A model generated the notes under the pieces. It did not search any database. It was not told the origin of the DNA and was given only the letters and a program-made list of their open reading frames with translations. Below, piece by piece: positions 1 through 9,198 of a stretch of 64,000 nt of DNA. Origin of the DNA: Arthrobacter sp. AQ5-06 (GTDB lineage Bacteria > Actinomycetota > Actinomycetes > Actinomycetales > Micrococcaceae). The translations under genes were made by a program, and so were the position numbers. The stretch spans positions 1 through 64,000 of the forward strand of contig NZ_QMKP01000004.1 of the NCBI RefSeq assembly GCF_003287955.1. The letters are read 5' to 3'. The stretch's first letter is position 1. Each line of letters opens with the position of its first letter.

Positions 1-126
1 TGCACCTACGAGATGCCTCTCGGATTGGCCAAACGGAGTTCTAGACAAACCCCATTTTTCCCGATCCGACAGGCATTCTCCGTTTAAACCGCCGCTACAC
101 CCTCAACCCGACCGGTGGATCGAGGC

Positions 127-750
127 TTAGGCAGGGTCGCTCATTTTTGCGGCGATCTTGAGCTGCATGCCCGCTCTGCGGGCCACCGCTATGGCCTCAG
201 CGATGCCTTTTGCACGGCGCCATTCGGCCCAGAAAACACGCGTAGCCGCCGGCTCCGGCACCGGGTGGAACAGTTGCGGGATCGATGGGGTGGTGGATGA
301 CCCGTCGGATTTTCACGTCCGGGGCGCTGTTGGCCTGGTGCTGCGAAATGGCCACCAGTGACACGTCCCGGCTGAAGGCTTCATATACCCGGCACAGCGC
401 CGGCGTCATGACCGAATGAATAGTGCTGACCACTGGAATCCGGGGTGGGCGGTGCCGGTACAACGGTCCCGCCAGGGTGTGGTCATGGATGATATCGACG
501 TCATCCAGTCCGGCGTAGGCCCTGATCAGGTGCGGCAGTTCTGAGCTTGTTTCGCCCATGGGGGCACGCTCCGCCCGGCGAAACCGCCGATCCGTTCTAC
601 CGGGCAGGTGCTGTCGGCCGCCGCGGCAAGCACCACGCTGTGCCCGGCCGCCGCCAGCGAGGTGGCCAGCGCATGGATCATCGCCTCCGTTCCGCCGTAG
701 CCTAGGGGCGGGACAGGGAGCGATGGTGGAGCTATCAGTCCTATCCGCAA
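127..750 (-). pseudogene. Decayed family-4-type glycosyltransferase
   Basis: The N-terminal part reads IGLIAPPSLPVPPLGYGGTE, the nucleotide-sugar-binding start of a GT4 glycosyltransferase. Reading then has to change frame near 557-562 (a run of C) to continue with MGETSSELPHLIRAYAGL and IIHDHTLAGP. It changes frame again near 221-226 (an AAAA run) to give GIAEAIAVARRAGMQLKIAA before a stop at 127. Even with both frames repaired the product is about 205 residues, roughly 60% of the usual 340 or more, so the C-terminal donor-binding half is missing. A TTG start at 750 preceded by CAGGAG is plausible, 22 bp after the debranching-enzyme gene. These homologues often sit beside such enzymes. Pseudogene status is the best reading, although two sequencing indels plus a natural early stop cannot be excluded. 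Confidence 0.75.
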
Positions 751-772
751 GATGCGCGCTCCTGCTCGGGGT

Positions 773-2926
773 TTAGCCTGTCCTGTCCAGCTTCTCGGCG
801 AGCTCAACCAGATCGGCAAGGGGGGGACGTGTCCCGCGGTGGAACGTCATGCCCGGCGGTAGCCCATCGATCGTGGCCTGGCTGCCGGTCACGTCGATGG
901 TGATCCGGCCGTCGCCTATGGGGCAGTTGGTGATGTGGACCCGGCCCCAGGACTCCGGCAGCACCGGGTCCATCCACATACCGTTCATGGAGACGTGGGG
1001 GTCATACCGGAGCAGTGTGCGCAGCAGATGCACCGGGGTGGTGGCAGCCCAGGCCTGGGGCGAGCAAGCTGTCGGGTAAGGCACCGGTTCCGGGAAATCA
1101 GCACGGTCAAATCCGCAGAACAATTCAGGCAAGCGGTGGTCCGTGAAATCCGCCGCCTCAATAAGCCCGAGGGCAACCCGCCGGGCCTCGTCCACAAATC
1201 CGTACCTCATCAGGCCCGTAGCAATCATCGCGTTGTCATGCGGCCACACGGATCCGTTGTGGTAGCTCGCAGGGTTGTAGGCGCCCATATCCGTGGCCAG
1301 GGTGCGGATCCCCCAGCCGCTGAACATTTCCGGCGACATCAGCCGGGCCGCCACCAGGGGCGCCTTGTCGGCGTCGATAATCCCGTTCCACAAGCAGTGC
1401 CCCATGTTGGAGGCACAGGCATCCACGGGTCTCTTGTCCCGGTCCAGTGCGATGGCGTAGTAGCCACGGTCCGGCAGCCAGAACTGTTCGTTGAACTGCT
1501 TTTTAAGCTGCGCCGCGCGTTCCCGCAACTCCCGCGCCAAAGCCAGGTCGCCGGCGTCGTACGCCATCCACGCCCGGGCGATGTAGGCGCCGTACACGTA
1601 ACCCTGCACTTCGCAGAGGGCGATCGGCGGCTCTGCCATGCGGCCGTCCGCGAAATTTATGCCGTCCCAGGAATCCTTCCATCCCTGGTTGATCAGCCCC
1701 TGGTTGTTGAGCCGCTGATATTCCACAAAGCCGTCGCCGTCGCGGTCCCCGTAATCCCTGATCCATTCCAGCGCCCTGTCAGCGTTGGGCAGCAGTGCGG
1801 CCACCTGGTCCGCGGCGAGGCCCCAGCGGCTGACTTCGCCGAGCAGCGTGACGAACAACGGCGTGGCATCGGTCGTGCCGTAGTAGGCGGACTTGCCGCC
1901 TAGTGCCAGGCCCGTGCTGACGCCCAGCCGGACCTCATGGAGGATCCGGCCGGGCTGCTCTTCGGTCAGCGCGTCCACCACGTTGCCCTGCCTTTCGGCC
2001 AGCGTCTGCAGGGTGTCCAGGGCCAGCGACGGGTCCACAGGCAGCGCCATATAGGACGAGAGAAGCGAATCGCGGCCGAAGAGGGCCATGAACCAGGGGG
2101 CACCCGCCGCGACGACGGTCCGGTCCGGGTGCAGCGGGTCCTCGATCTGGAGGGCCCCGATGTCGTCATGACTGCGCTGCATGGTGCGGGCAAACGACAC
2201 GTTGCTGATGTGCGGGGCGGGGATCTTCCGTAGCCACTCCTGGCGCCGTATTTCCGCAGGCGAGGTGCCGGTTTCCTGGCGCTGGAAGGGCGCGGGCGTT
2301 TCGGCTGCGTCCAGTAGCGGCGACACCGTCACCCTCGTGCGCCACTGGCCGTGGGGCGGCACCACGGTGCGGTAGCCCAGGCCGTCGTGACTGAAAGTCG
2401 CGTCGGGAGCCTGCAGGACGACCCCCTTATGCATTCCCCGCCAGACGCCCTTGATGGTGAGGGAGTCGTCTTCCGGGTGCCGGGACTGGTCCCAGTGCCG
2501 GATGATCCGGGCGTCCTTCACCTCAAAGAGGTCCGCGAAGTCCGCGTCCATCGCCAGTTCCACCACGCACACGGCCGGCTCGCGGGAATGGTTCCGGACG
2601 GTGATCTCCTCCAGGATGCCCGTGCCCACCTCGCGGTTTCGTTCAACGATCAAAGGGCTGTCCGCATGGCCGGCTGCCCGGCCCGGCCGGCCGATGAAGA
2701 CGGCCCGGTACGGTTCGAGGGCACGGGCGGCCAGCGACTCCAAAGTCACATCATTGACCGTCAGTCTCCAGCGGGAGACGATGCGGGTGTCCTCATGGAA
2801 CACGCCATGGGGGCGGTCGGAGTACATGTCGCCGGCAAGACCGGAAATGCAGAAGTTCGAGCCATCCACAAGTGTCACCGTGGCCCCCAAAGGGCCAGCC
2901 GCGGTGTCAGCATTCCATCCAGCCAT
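773..2926 (-). CDS. Amylo-alpha-1,6-glucosidase / glycogen-debranching-type protein
   Basis: This 717-residue protein has the N-terminal glycogen-debranching domain (about residues 17-210, with DGSNFCISGLAGDMYSDRP) followed by an (alpha/alpha)6 barrel (about 270-640). The barrel carries FGRDSLLSSYMAL, NQGWKDSWDG and NGSVWPHDNA, which are typical of actinobacterial GH133-like enzymes. The expected role is cytosolic hydrolysis of alpha-1,6 branches in glycogen or a related glucan. There is no signal peptide. The start ATG has a strong AAAGGAG site six bases upstream. The gene is transcribed toward the broken glycosyltransferase and probably formed an operon with it. Length and motifs look intact. 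The exact substrate cannot be read from the sequence; some relatives act on trehalose or other oligosaccharides. Confidence 0.88.
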   Translation of the reverse strand: MAGWNADTAAGPLGATVTLVDGSNFCISGLAGDMYSDRPHGVFHEDTRIVSRWRLTVNDVTLESLAARALEPYRAVFIGRPGRAAGHADSPLIVERNREVGTGILEEITVRNHSREPAVCVVELAMDADFADLFEVKDARIIRHWDQSRHPEDDSLTIKGVWRGMHKGVVLQAPDATFSHDGLGYRTVVPPHGQWRTRVTVSPLLDAAETPAPFQRQETGTSPAEIRRQEWLRKIPAPHISNVSFARTMQRSHDDIGALQIEDPLHPDRTVVAAGAPWFMALFGRDSLLSSYMALPVDPSLALDTLQTLAERQGNVVDALTEEQPGRILHEVRLGVSTGLALGGKSAYYGTTDATPLFVTLLGEVSRWGLAADQVAALLPNADRALEWIRDYGDRDGDGFVEYQRLNNQGLINQGWKDSWDGINFADGRMAEPPIALCEVQGYVYGAYIARAWMAYDAGDLALARELRERAAQLKKQFNEQFWLPDRGYYAIALDRDKRPVDACASNMGHCLWNGIIDADKAPLVAARLMSPEMFSGWGIRTLATDMGAYNPASYHNGSVWPHDNAMIATGLMRYGFVDEARRVALGLIEAADFTDHRLPELFCGFDRADFPEPVPYPTACSPQAWAATTPVHLLRTLLRYDPHVSMNGMWMDPVLPESWGRVHITNCPIGDGRITIDVTGSQATIDGLPPGMTFHRGTRPPLADLVELAEKLDRTG

Positions 2927-3170
2927 CCCTGGCTCCTTTGACGCTTATCCGGTAAGCAACGCTGCGGGGCCCGTTCCTGTGGATCCCGCGGTGGATCAGA
3001 AGGGCTGCCGCCGCGGATCAATCAGTCGTGGGATCTTCGTCCTCGTCGGCTCCAACGGAGCCTGATGGGCAACAAATCTGTGATGGCCGACCTCCATCAG
3101 GAGCACGTTGGTTCTATGACCCTACGCTTGTGGTTCTGTGGACGCTAGGTGCGGAACCCACCACGTATCC

Positions 3171-4365
3171 CTAGACCGCTTCGAGGACGCTGACGTAGTT
3201 GGCGATGCCTACGCCGCCCATGTTCTGGACGGCGGCGCGGCTCGGGTTGGCGAGCTGCATGTCACCTGCCGTGCCGGTGAGCTGCATGGCGGCGATGACG
3301 TGTTGGGATACGCCGGTGGCGCCGACGGGGTGGCCTTTGGCTTTGAGTCCGCCGGAGACGTTGATGGGCAGCTTCCCGTCCTTGAAGACCCAGCCTTCCT
3401 GCACAGCGCGGGCGCCCTGGCCCGGTTCGGTCAGGCCCATGGCCTCGTACATGAGCAGTTCGGCGATGGTGAAGCAGTCGTGGACCTCAGCGAAGTCCAG
3501 GTCCCCGAGTTCGACGCCGGCCATCCCCAGCGCGCGCTGCCAGGACACCCGGGTGGCGGCGAAGGCGGTGGGGTCGCGGCGTTCGGCCGGGAAGAAGTCG
3601 TTGGCGTGGCCGAAACCGGCGAGCCTTACCGGCGCAGTTGCCCCACCGGTTGGTGAGACGGACAGCACGACGGCGGCGGCGCCGTCGGACACGGGGGAGC
3701 AGTCGGTGCGGCGCAGCGGATCGGCGACCATCGGGTTCTTGTCCGAGACGGTGCGGCAGAACTCCTCGCCGAGGTCCTTGCGGAGCTGGGCATAGGGGTT
3801 GTCGACGCCGTTGCGGTGGTTCTTCGCCGCGATGGAGCCCAGCACGTCGCCCAGCTGTCCGTCGCCGCGACCGTAGCGCTTTTCGTAGTGCTTGGCGACG
3901 TCAGCGAAGAGCCCGGTGAAGCCGGTGGTGGACGTCCGGCCGGCCATGTCGTAGTCAGCGCCCAGCAGGGCAGCGCCCACAACGTCGGCGCCGGCGTGCG
4001 TCATCTTCTCGGCGCCGATCACCAGCACAGTCTTCGCCGTCCCGGCCAGCAGCGACTTGGTGCCCTGCTGGAACGCGGCCGAACCGGAGGCGCAGGCGTT
4101 CTCCACACGCGTGGCCGGGACGTTGGCCAGCTGGTCCGAGACCTGCAGTGCCAGGGATGACGGGAAGGCCAGGGGCATCATGCCGGAGTTGAACTGGCCA
4201 GGTAGATCTCATCGATCTGGCCCGGTTCGATGCCTGCGTTGGTGATTGCGTCGGTGGCCACCTGGACGATCAGGACTCAAGGGTCTCGTCGGTCAGTTTG
4301 CCGAAGCGGCTGTGACCCCAGCCGGTGAGCAGGACATCCTTGCCGAACTGTTCCTTGAGGCTCAT
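3171..4365 (-). pseudogene. Frameshifted thiolase (acetyl-CoA acetyltransferase, SCP-x-like)
   Basis: The largest piece (3171-4181) contains the active-site cysteine motif ENACASGSAAF, the HDCFT motif and the C-terminal SGGLKAKGHPVGATG histidine motif. The N-terminus begins at an ATG at 4365 (MSLKEQFGKDVLLTGWGHSR). It is separated from the rest by two apparent one-base deletions, near 4274 (ESL becomes ES-stop) and near 4200 (YLGQFNSG is disrupted). With both repaired the protein would be about 398 residues, the family size, and it would catalyse thiolytic or condensing chemistry on acyl-CoA. The ATG overlaps the stop of a CoA-transferase remnant (ATGA), as in a beta-ketoadipate-type operon. 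The partner gene is also destroyed, so decay is more likely than sequencing error. Confidence 0.8.
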
Positions 4366-4550
4366 GCTGTGGCTCCATCCAGAGCGGTTTCTTCGATCCA
4401 GTTTCGTCCAGGGACACCGTGAACACGACTTCGGTCTTTTCGCGAATTTCCTCCACGGTGACCCCCGGCGCAAGGCGGGTCAGCGTGAGCTGCCGCCCGC
4501 CGTCGTCGTCCGATTTCACGATGTCAAAAACGGCGAGATCGCTGATGATG
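4362..4550 (-). pseudogene. 3' remnant of CoA-transferase subunit B
   Basis: On the minus strand the translation SIISDLAVFDIV, LTLTRLAPGVTVEEIREKTE and VVFTVSLDE matches the conserved C-terminus of 3-oxoacid/3-oxoadipate CoA-transferase subunit B. After SLDE the frame must shift to reach ETALDGATA and a stop whose TGA overlaps the thiolase ATG. The upstream three quarters of the gene, including the catalytic glutamate region, are absent. Just beyond about 4555 the DNA instead encodes, on the opposite strand, the tail of an IclR regulator. This is a clear relic with no enzymatic function, and it shows that the thiolase once sat in a CoA-transferase operon. Confidence 0.75.
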
Positions 4551-4559
4551 CTGCATGGA

Positions 4560-4757
4560 TTCGCAGTGAATCCCGGCCTGGTGCTGGAGGGCAGCTGGGG
4601 AATGGGGGCGGCCGTGTTCGACCAGTTGGGCCGGCCGGTTGGCGCGCTTTCACTCACCGGCATCGAACCCCGGTTCCGGCCGGAACGGCAGGAGTTCCTC
4701 GGCAAACTGCTGGTGGAGGAAGCCCACCGGATCAGCTCCACACTGGGCAGCCGCTGA
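4560..4757 (+). pseudogene. 3' remnant of IclR-family regulator
   Basis: The plus-strand translation contains MGAAVFDQLGRPVGALSLTG followed by PERQEFLGKLLVEEAHRISS and a stop. This is the C-terminal end of the effector-binding domain of IclR-family regulators. No helix-turn-helix and no upstream half of the domain is present. The fragment abuts the CoA-transferase remnant tail to tail with both 5' parts missing, which fits a deletion across a formerly divergent regulator/operon pair. No function is expected. Confidence 0.72.
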
Positions 4758-4823
4758 TTCCTTGGCTTGCGCCGGTGAGTCCGGACTTGCGCCGCTGAGT
4801 TTCCCCGGCTTAGGGAAGGAACG

Positions 4824-4865
4824 ACGACGGCGCGCCGCGCTTTCGGGGCGACCCGCCGCCGTCGT
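4824..4865. terminator. Hairpin between converging genes, ACGACGGCG stem
   Basis: ACGACGGCG (4824-4832) pairs with CGCCGTCGT (4857-4865). It lies between the IclR remnant and the 3' end of nadE and can serve either strand. There is no long T-run. The same stem sequence starts the hairpin at 32755 and occurs just before the one at 35275. Confidence 0.5.
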
Positions 4866-4903
4866 GCCCCAAAGGTGGGGAATTCCAGCGTTGTGTGGAG
4901 CGC

Positions 4904-5725
4904 TTATTTCCACCACGTATCGAAGATGGTGACCGGCACAGTGCGCTTGTGGCGCGTGCGGAGGTACTTCTGCTCGATCAGCTCGGCTGCCGCTTCGGGG
5001 ATCTCCCGGCCTTCGAGGTAGTCATCGATCTGGTCGTACCTGATTCCCAGTTCGTCTTCGTCGGTGCGTCCGGGCTTGCCGTCCAGGAGGTCGGCGGTGG
5101 GCACCTTTTCCCAGACCCGGGCAGGGGCACCCAGTTCGGCCAGGAGTTCGCGGTTCTGGCGCTTGTTCAGGCCGAACAGCGGCAGGATGTCCGCGCCGCC
5201 GTCGCCGAATTTCGTGAAGAACCCGGTCACGGACTCTGCGCCGTGGTCGGTGCCGATCACCAGGTAATTGTGCTCGCCGGCCAGCGCGTACTGCGCGATC
5301 ATCCGCGTGCGAGCCTTGGTGTTTCCCTTGTGGAAATCGGAGATCTCCGAGCCCACCGTCTTCTCGAATTCGTCCTCGAAGCCATCCACGGCGGCGGAGA
5401 TGTTGAAGGTCCATTCCGTCTTGGCCTGGATGAAGTCCAGGGCGGCCTGGGCGTCGTCTTCGTCGTGCTGGACGCCGTACGGGAGGCGGACCGCGACGAA
5501 GTTGGCCTCCACACCCTCGGCCGCAAGCTCCTCCACGGCCAGCTGGGCCAGACGCCCGGCAAGCGAGGAATCCAGGCCGCCCGATATCCCCAGGACAAAG
5601 CCCTTGGTGCGGGTTGCCCGGAGGTAATCCTTGAGGAAACCCACCCGCTTGCGCACCTCCCCGGCGGGGTCGATCCGGGGCTGCACGCCCATTTCTTCGA
5701 TGATGGTGGCCTGGAGTTCGCGCAT
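4904..5725 (-). CDS. nadE: NH3-dependent NAD+ synthetase
   Basis: This 273-residue cytosolic enzyme converts nicotinate adenine dinucleotide to NAD+ using ATP and ammonia. The P-loop-like motif GISGGLDSS (about residues 44-52) is diagnostic of the N-type ATP pyrophosphatase family. [22 protein letters not shown] and the C-terminal [14 protein letters not shown] also match short, ammonia-dependent NadE. No glutaminase (nitrilase) domain is present, and the length equals the usual 270-275. The -10-like TAGGCT (5738-5733) lies 7 nt before the ATG and no good Shine-Dalgarno is seen, so the mRNA is probably leaderless. It is flanked downstream by the hairpin at 4824-4865. Confidence 0.95.
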   Translation of the reverse strand: MRELQATIIEEMGVQPRIDPAGEVRKRVGFLKDYLRATRTKGFVLGISGGLDSSLAGRLAQLAVEELAAEGVEANFVAVRLPYGVQHDEDDAQAALDFIQAKTEWTFNISAAVDGFEDEFEKTVGSEISDFHKGNTKARTRMIAQYALAGEHNYLVIGTDHGAESVTGFFTKFGDGGADILPLFGLNKRQNRELLAELGAPARVWEKVPTADLLDGKPGRTDEDELGIRYDQIDDYLEGREIPEAAAELIEQKYLRTRHKRTVPVTIFDTWWK

Positions 5726-5835
5726 GAGTCCCAGCCTAGTTCCTCAGGGGCGCTTGGCTCCGCCGTGGAGATGGAAAATGCACCCTATTTGCAGGTCAGT
5801 CAGCAGTGTCAACAACGCTCAACTGTGTCCTGGGA

Positions 5836-6858
5836 TTAGCTGACTTTCGGCGCAGGCCCGGTGGAACCGCGGACGGTCAGATGGGTGGGCATGACTGAGC
5901 GGCTGCGGTTCCCGCCGCCGGCCAGCGGGTTCAGTTGGGCCAGGAGCATCGAGACGGCCACGCGGCCCGCCTGCTCTATCGGGGAGGCCATGGTGGTCAG
6001 CGGCGGGTTGCAGAAGTCTGCGCCGAAAATGTCGTCGCATCCTACAATGCTCATGTCCTCCGGGACCCGGATGCCGCGTTCGCGCAACCGCTGCAGCATG
6101 CCGATGGCGATCAGGTCATTGAACGCGATGCAGGCCGTGATGCCGCTGTGGACGGCGGCATCCGCCGCGGCTGCACCGGACTGGGTCTTCGGCGCGAATG
6201 GGCCGAGCCGGCGGACTTCAACGCCTCGTTCCACAGCGGCCTCCGACAACGCGATCCACCTCAGGGAACTGGACTGGGACGTCAGGGGTCCGGCGATGTA
6301 GGCGACCCGGGCGTGGCCCAGCGAAATGAGGTGGTCAAGGGCCTGGCTGGTGGCGGACGGAGTATCGATGATCACGGCCGGAACCCCTTCGACGTCGCGG
6401 TTGATGGTGACCATGGGCATCTTCGCCGCGGCGGCGAGGAGGACGTCGTCAGTGAGGCGGGAGGCGGCAACAATGATGCCGTCGGCGCTCTTGCGCAACT
6501 GTTCCATGGTGCTGGCCTCCACTTCATCCGATTCCTCCGTGTCCACCAGCAGCTGCGTGTAGCCGGCTGCTTTGAGCTGGAGCTGGGTGCCACGGATGAG
6601 GTCGAAGTAGAACGGGTTGGTGATGTCCGGGACCAGCACCCCAACGGCTCCGGTACGCCCGGAGCTTAAGGCCTTGGCCTGGCTGTTGGGGGTGTAGTGC
6701 AGCTCTGCCGCGGCGGCCTCGATGCGCTGCCTGGTGCGGATATTCACGCGGTCCGGTGTGGAGAGGGCGCGGGAGACCGTGGATGCCGCAACCCCGCACT
6801 TGGCGGCGATGTCGTGAATTGTGGCGGGGCGGTCTACAGCAGCTGGTTGCGTCGCCAT
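5836..6858 (-). CDS. LacI-family transcriptional regulator (regulon regulator 1)
   Basis: This 340-residue protein starts with a LacI helix-turn-helix (TIHDIAAKCGVAASTVSRAL, residues 13-32) and hinge (ELHYTPNSQAKAL). A periplasmic-binding-protein-like effector domain follows (VGVLVPDITNPFYFDLIRG to the end). It is divergent from the TIM-barrel/oxidoreductase pair at 7094-8949, and an 18-bp LacI-type operator lies between them at 6959-6976. It is clearly related to the second LacI regulator at 16767: both share DRVN/GRVS hinges, AVVIDTPS/CVVPDVNK segments and FGADF...PPLTT C-termini. The sequence does not show which of the two recognises the repeated operator. The effector is likely a sugar or sugar acid made or imported by this locus. 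Confidence 0.93.
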   Translation of the reverse strand: MATQPAAVDRPATIHDIAAKCGVAASTVSRALSTPDRVNIRTRQRIEAAAAELHYTPNSQAKALSSGRTGAVGVLVPDITNPFYFDLIRGTQLQLKAAGYTQLLVDTEESDEVEASTMEQLRKSADGIIVAASRLTDDVLLAAAAKMPMVTINRDVEGVPAVIIDTPSATSQALDHLISLGHARVAYIAGPLTSQSSSLRWIALSEAAVERGVEVRRLGPFAPKTQSGAAAADAAVHSGITACIAFNDLIAIGMLQRLRERGIRVPEDMSIVGCDDIFGADFCNPPLTTMASPIEQAGRVAVSMLLAQLNPLAGGGNRSRSVMPTHLTVRGSTGPAPKVS

Positions 6859-6958
6859 GGCGCGCTCCTCTCTGTACGGAATGACCTGGAAATGGAAGTC
6901 GCCGTTGTGACTCCTACCACAACGCCGCTAGGTCAAGATTGCCACAACCTGCCAACAT

Positions 6959-6999
6959 ATGGCAATCGGTTGTCATTGCCATGCCTCCGAGGCTAGACT
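6959..6999 (+). promoter_or_regulatory. LacI-type operator overlapping a promoter (site 1)
   Basis: ATGGCAATCGGTTGTCAT (6959-6976) is an imperfect 18-bp palindrome of the same type as three other sites in the window. Its right half supplies the -35 TTGTCA (6970-6975). With an 18-bp spacer it is followed by a -10 TAGACT (6994-6999). It would drive the gene at 7094 and lies 101 bp upstream of the divergent LacI start. Confidence 0.75.
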
Positions 7000-7093
7000 G
7001 GCGGCAGTACCCGAAATGTGAACTGAGTCACCGCGCGCCGGAGCAGGATTCCACGGCTGCCCGCACCGCGCTGGCAGAACCTAGGAGATCACC

Positions 7094-7942
7094 ATGACCG
7101 AAACACCAACCGCAGTGTGGCCGCTCTCCGGATTCGGTGACGAAGTGGACCCGGATCCTGCCGTGCAGGCCGCCGTACTGCTGGCCCTCGGTGCCAGCCA
7201 CATCGAGGTCCGCAGCGCCTGGGGCGCCAACGTCTCCGAGCTGGAGCCCGAGGCTGTTGCCCGGCTCAAGGCAATCCTCGATGACAAGGGCCTGAAGGTC
7301 TCCGCTGTCGCCAGCCCCATCGGCAAGGTGGACATCAGCCTCCCCGTGGAACACGAGCTGGAACGGCTGCGCCAGATCATCTCCGTGGCCAAGGCCCTGG
7401 ACGCGAAGTACATCCGCATCTTCTCCTTCTACCGTGCCGAGGGCCAGAGCCAGGAAGACATCCGCGAGGACGTCATCATCCGCATGGCCGCACTGGCAGC
7501 GGAAGCGGCGGAGTCCGGCGTCGTACTCCTGCACGAAAACGAGAAGGGCATCTACGGCGATACGCCGGAGCGCGTGCTGGACATCATGGAATCCGTCGAC
7601 TCGCCGGCGCTGCGCATCGCCTGGGACAACGCCAACTTCGTCCAGGTCGGCGTCAAGCCCTACACCGACGCCTACGCCATGCTGCGCCCCTACCTTGAGT
7701 ACTTCCAGGTCAAGGACGCCCTGTTTGGATCCGGCGAGGTTGTGCCGGCCGGCGAGGGCGACGGCGAGCTGGACGCCACCATCGCCGCGTTGAAAGCGGA
7801 CGGGTTCACAGGCTTCGCCTCGCTGGAACCGCACCTGGCCAGCGCCCACGAGCTCGGCGGCTTCTCCGGACCCGTTGCCTTTGGGGTTGCCGCTCGCGCT
7901 TTTGCCGCCCTGGCCGCCAAAAACGGAGTGGAACTCTCCTGA
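7094..7942 (+). CDS. Sugar phosphate isomerase/epimerase-like TIM-barrel protein
   Basis: This 282-residue cytosolic protein belongs to the xylose-isomerase-like TIM-barrel superfamily (AP endonuclease 2 fold). Likely metal ligands lie in HENEKGIYGD (Glu), RIAWDNANF (Asp), YFQVKDALF and the late SLEPHL segment. The usual family reactions are isomerisation, epimerisation or dehydration of sugars and ketosugars at a divalent metal. It overlaps the next gene by one base (TGATG), so the TIM-barrel protein and the oxidoreductase are probably translated together and act on one substrate. It sits directly behind operator site 1. The specific substrate is unknown. A second, only distantly similar TIM-barrel/oxidoreductase pair is encoded at 14573-16661. 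Confidence 0.82.
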   Translation: MTETPTAVWPLSGFGDEVDPDPAVQAAVLLALGASHIEVRSAWGANVSELEPEAVARLKAILDDKGLKVSAVASPIGKVDISLPVEHELERLRQIISVAKALDAKYIRIFSFYRAEGQSQEDIREDVIIRMAALAAEAAESGVVLLHENEKGIYGDTPERVLDIMESVDSPALRIAWDNANFVQVGVKPYTDAYAMLRPYLEYFQVKDALFGSGEVVPAGEGDGELDATIAALKADGFTGFASLEPHLASAHELGGFSGPVAFGVAARAFAALAAKNGVELS

Positions 7943-8949
7943 TGCTCAAGGCGGCAGTTATCGGTTGCGGCGATGTATCGGCCGTCCACTTCGAAGCACT
8001 TTCAAAGCTCGACGGCGCCGAACTGGTAGCGGTCTGCGATACGGATCCGGAGCGGCTGGCAGCCGCGGCAGCCGCCTATGGTGTGCCCGGCTTTGCGGAC
8101 CATCTGAGCCTGATCGAGCGGTTGAGGCCAGACGTTGTCCACATCTGCACGCCCCACGATCAGCATGCCTCGCCCGCGGCCGATTGTCTGGAGCGGGGCG
8201 TCAACGTCATTGTGGAGAAGCCCCTGGCGCACACGCTGGCGGAGGGTCGGCGGCTGTCGGAGGCTGCCGAAAAGAGTACCGCCAAAATTGCCGTGTGTTT
8301 CCAGAACCGCTATAACGCCACATCGCAGGCCATGCACGCGCTGTTGTCCTCCGGCGGGCTGGGCGGCGTGGTGGGAGCCTCCGCCACCGTGATGTGGCAG
8401 CGGAGTCCCGAGTACTACGTGAACCGGCCCTGGCGCGGAACCTGGGCGGGAGGCGGCGGTGGCCTCATGATGAACCAGGCCATCCACACCGTGGACCTGC
8501 TGCAGTGGCTCGTGGGCGAGGTGGTCTCCGTCAGCGGCCATGCCTCTACCCGCTTCCTGGGCGAAACCATCGAAGTGGAGGACACAGCCGAGTTCGTTTC
8601 CGTGCACGCCAACGGCGCCCGCAGCGCCTTCTACGCCACCCTGGCCAACGCCGTGAACGCCCCCGTGACACTGGACATTGTGACGGAGAAGGCCACACTG
8701 AGCCTGCGCGGCGATCTCACGGTGACGTATTCCGACGGCCGGGTTGAGGTGGTGCCGGAGCGCGTCGTTGAATCCGGAGGCAGGGCCTACTGGGGTGTCT
8801 CGCATGAGCTCCTCATCAACGACTTCTATTCCCGGCTGGGCGATGACGGTCCGTTCTGGATCAATCCCGGCGAGGCTGAAAAATCGCTACGGATTGTCAA
8901 GGACGTCTACCTCCAGAGCTATCCGGATTCAGCTGACACCGTCTCCTGA
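7942..8949 (+). CDS. Gfo/Idh/MocA-family oxidoreductase
   Basis: This 335-residue NAD(P)-dependent oxidoreductase opens with a Rossmann fold (VIGCGDVSAVHFEAL) and has the family's VEKPLAH motif (about residues 92-98) that places the catalytic lysine. The C-terminal substrate domain contains GGGGLMMNQAIHTVDLLQWL. Members oxidise or reduce sugars, inositols and glycosides at a ring carbon. The start overlaps the preceding isomerase stop. It is the last gene before a 250-bp promoter region for the ABC importer. The substrate cannot be named, but the uronate genes downstream suggest a sugar acid or glycoside. Confidence 0.88.
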   Translation: MLKAAVIGCGDVSAVHFEALSKLDGAELVAVCDTDPERLAAAAAAYGVPGFADHLSLIERLRPDVVHICTPHDQHASPAADCLERGVNVIVEKPLAHTLAEGRRLSEAAEKSTAKIAVCFQNRYNATSQAMHALLSSGGLGGVVGASATVMWQRSPEYYVNRPWRGTWAGGGGGLMMNQAIHTVDLLQWLVGEVVSVSGHASTRFLGETIEVEDTAEFVSVHANGARSAFYATLANAVNAPVTLDIVTEKATLSLRGDLTVTYSDGRVEVVPERVVESGGRAYWGVSHELLINDFYSRLGDDGPFWINPGEAEKSLRIVKDVYLQSYPDSADTVS

Positions 8950-9069
8950 GCCCAACCTTTGGGAAGCGGTTGCGTGTATGCGCCGACTCGGCTTGATTCC
9001 TCAAATCGCTGCACATATCGCGGTGGAAATAGCCCGCAAATAACGATTCCGGCAAAAGTCCAGAAACTC

Positions 9070-9109
9070 TTGACAATCGGTTGCCAAAGTCGGCAACAGT
9101 GCGTAATGT
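9070..9109 (+). promoter_or_regulatory. LacI-type operator overlapping a promoter (site 2)
   Basis: TTGACAATCGGTTGCCAA (9070-9087) is an 18-bp near-palindrome. The right half gives -35 TTGCCA (9081-9086) and a 17-bp spacer leads to -10 TAATGT (9104-9109). A weaker related sequence, TTGGGAAGCGGTTGCGTG, lies about 110 bp upstream near 8959. This promoter would drive the importer operon starting at 9199. Confidence 0.78.
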
Positions 9110-9198
9110 AAATCTCACAGCACCGGAATGTGGCGCAGGCCACACCGGTTCAGGACAGAGAAGTTCACACCAGTTCCACGGACTCATAGGAGCCAACA

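Noticed and set aside
935-1903. Long plus-strand open frame opposite the debranching enzyme
   Set aside because: It mirrors the real gene's codon structure and has no recognisable motif or ribosome-binding site; high GC produces such antisense frames throughout the window.
8959-8976. A fifth LacI operator
   Set aside because: TTGGGAAGCGGTTGCGTG matches only the left two thirds of the motif and has no -10 at the right distance; kept only as a possible auxiliary site.
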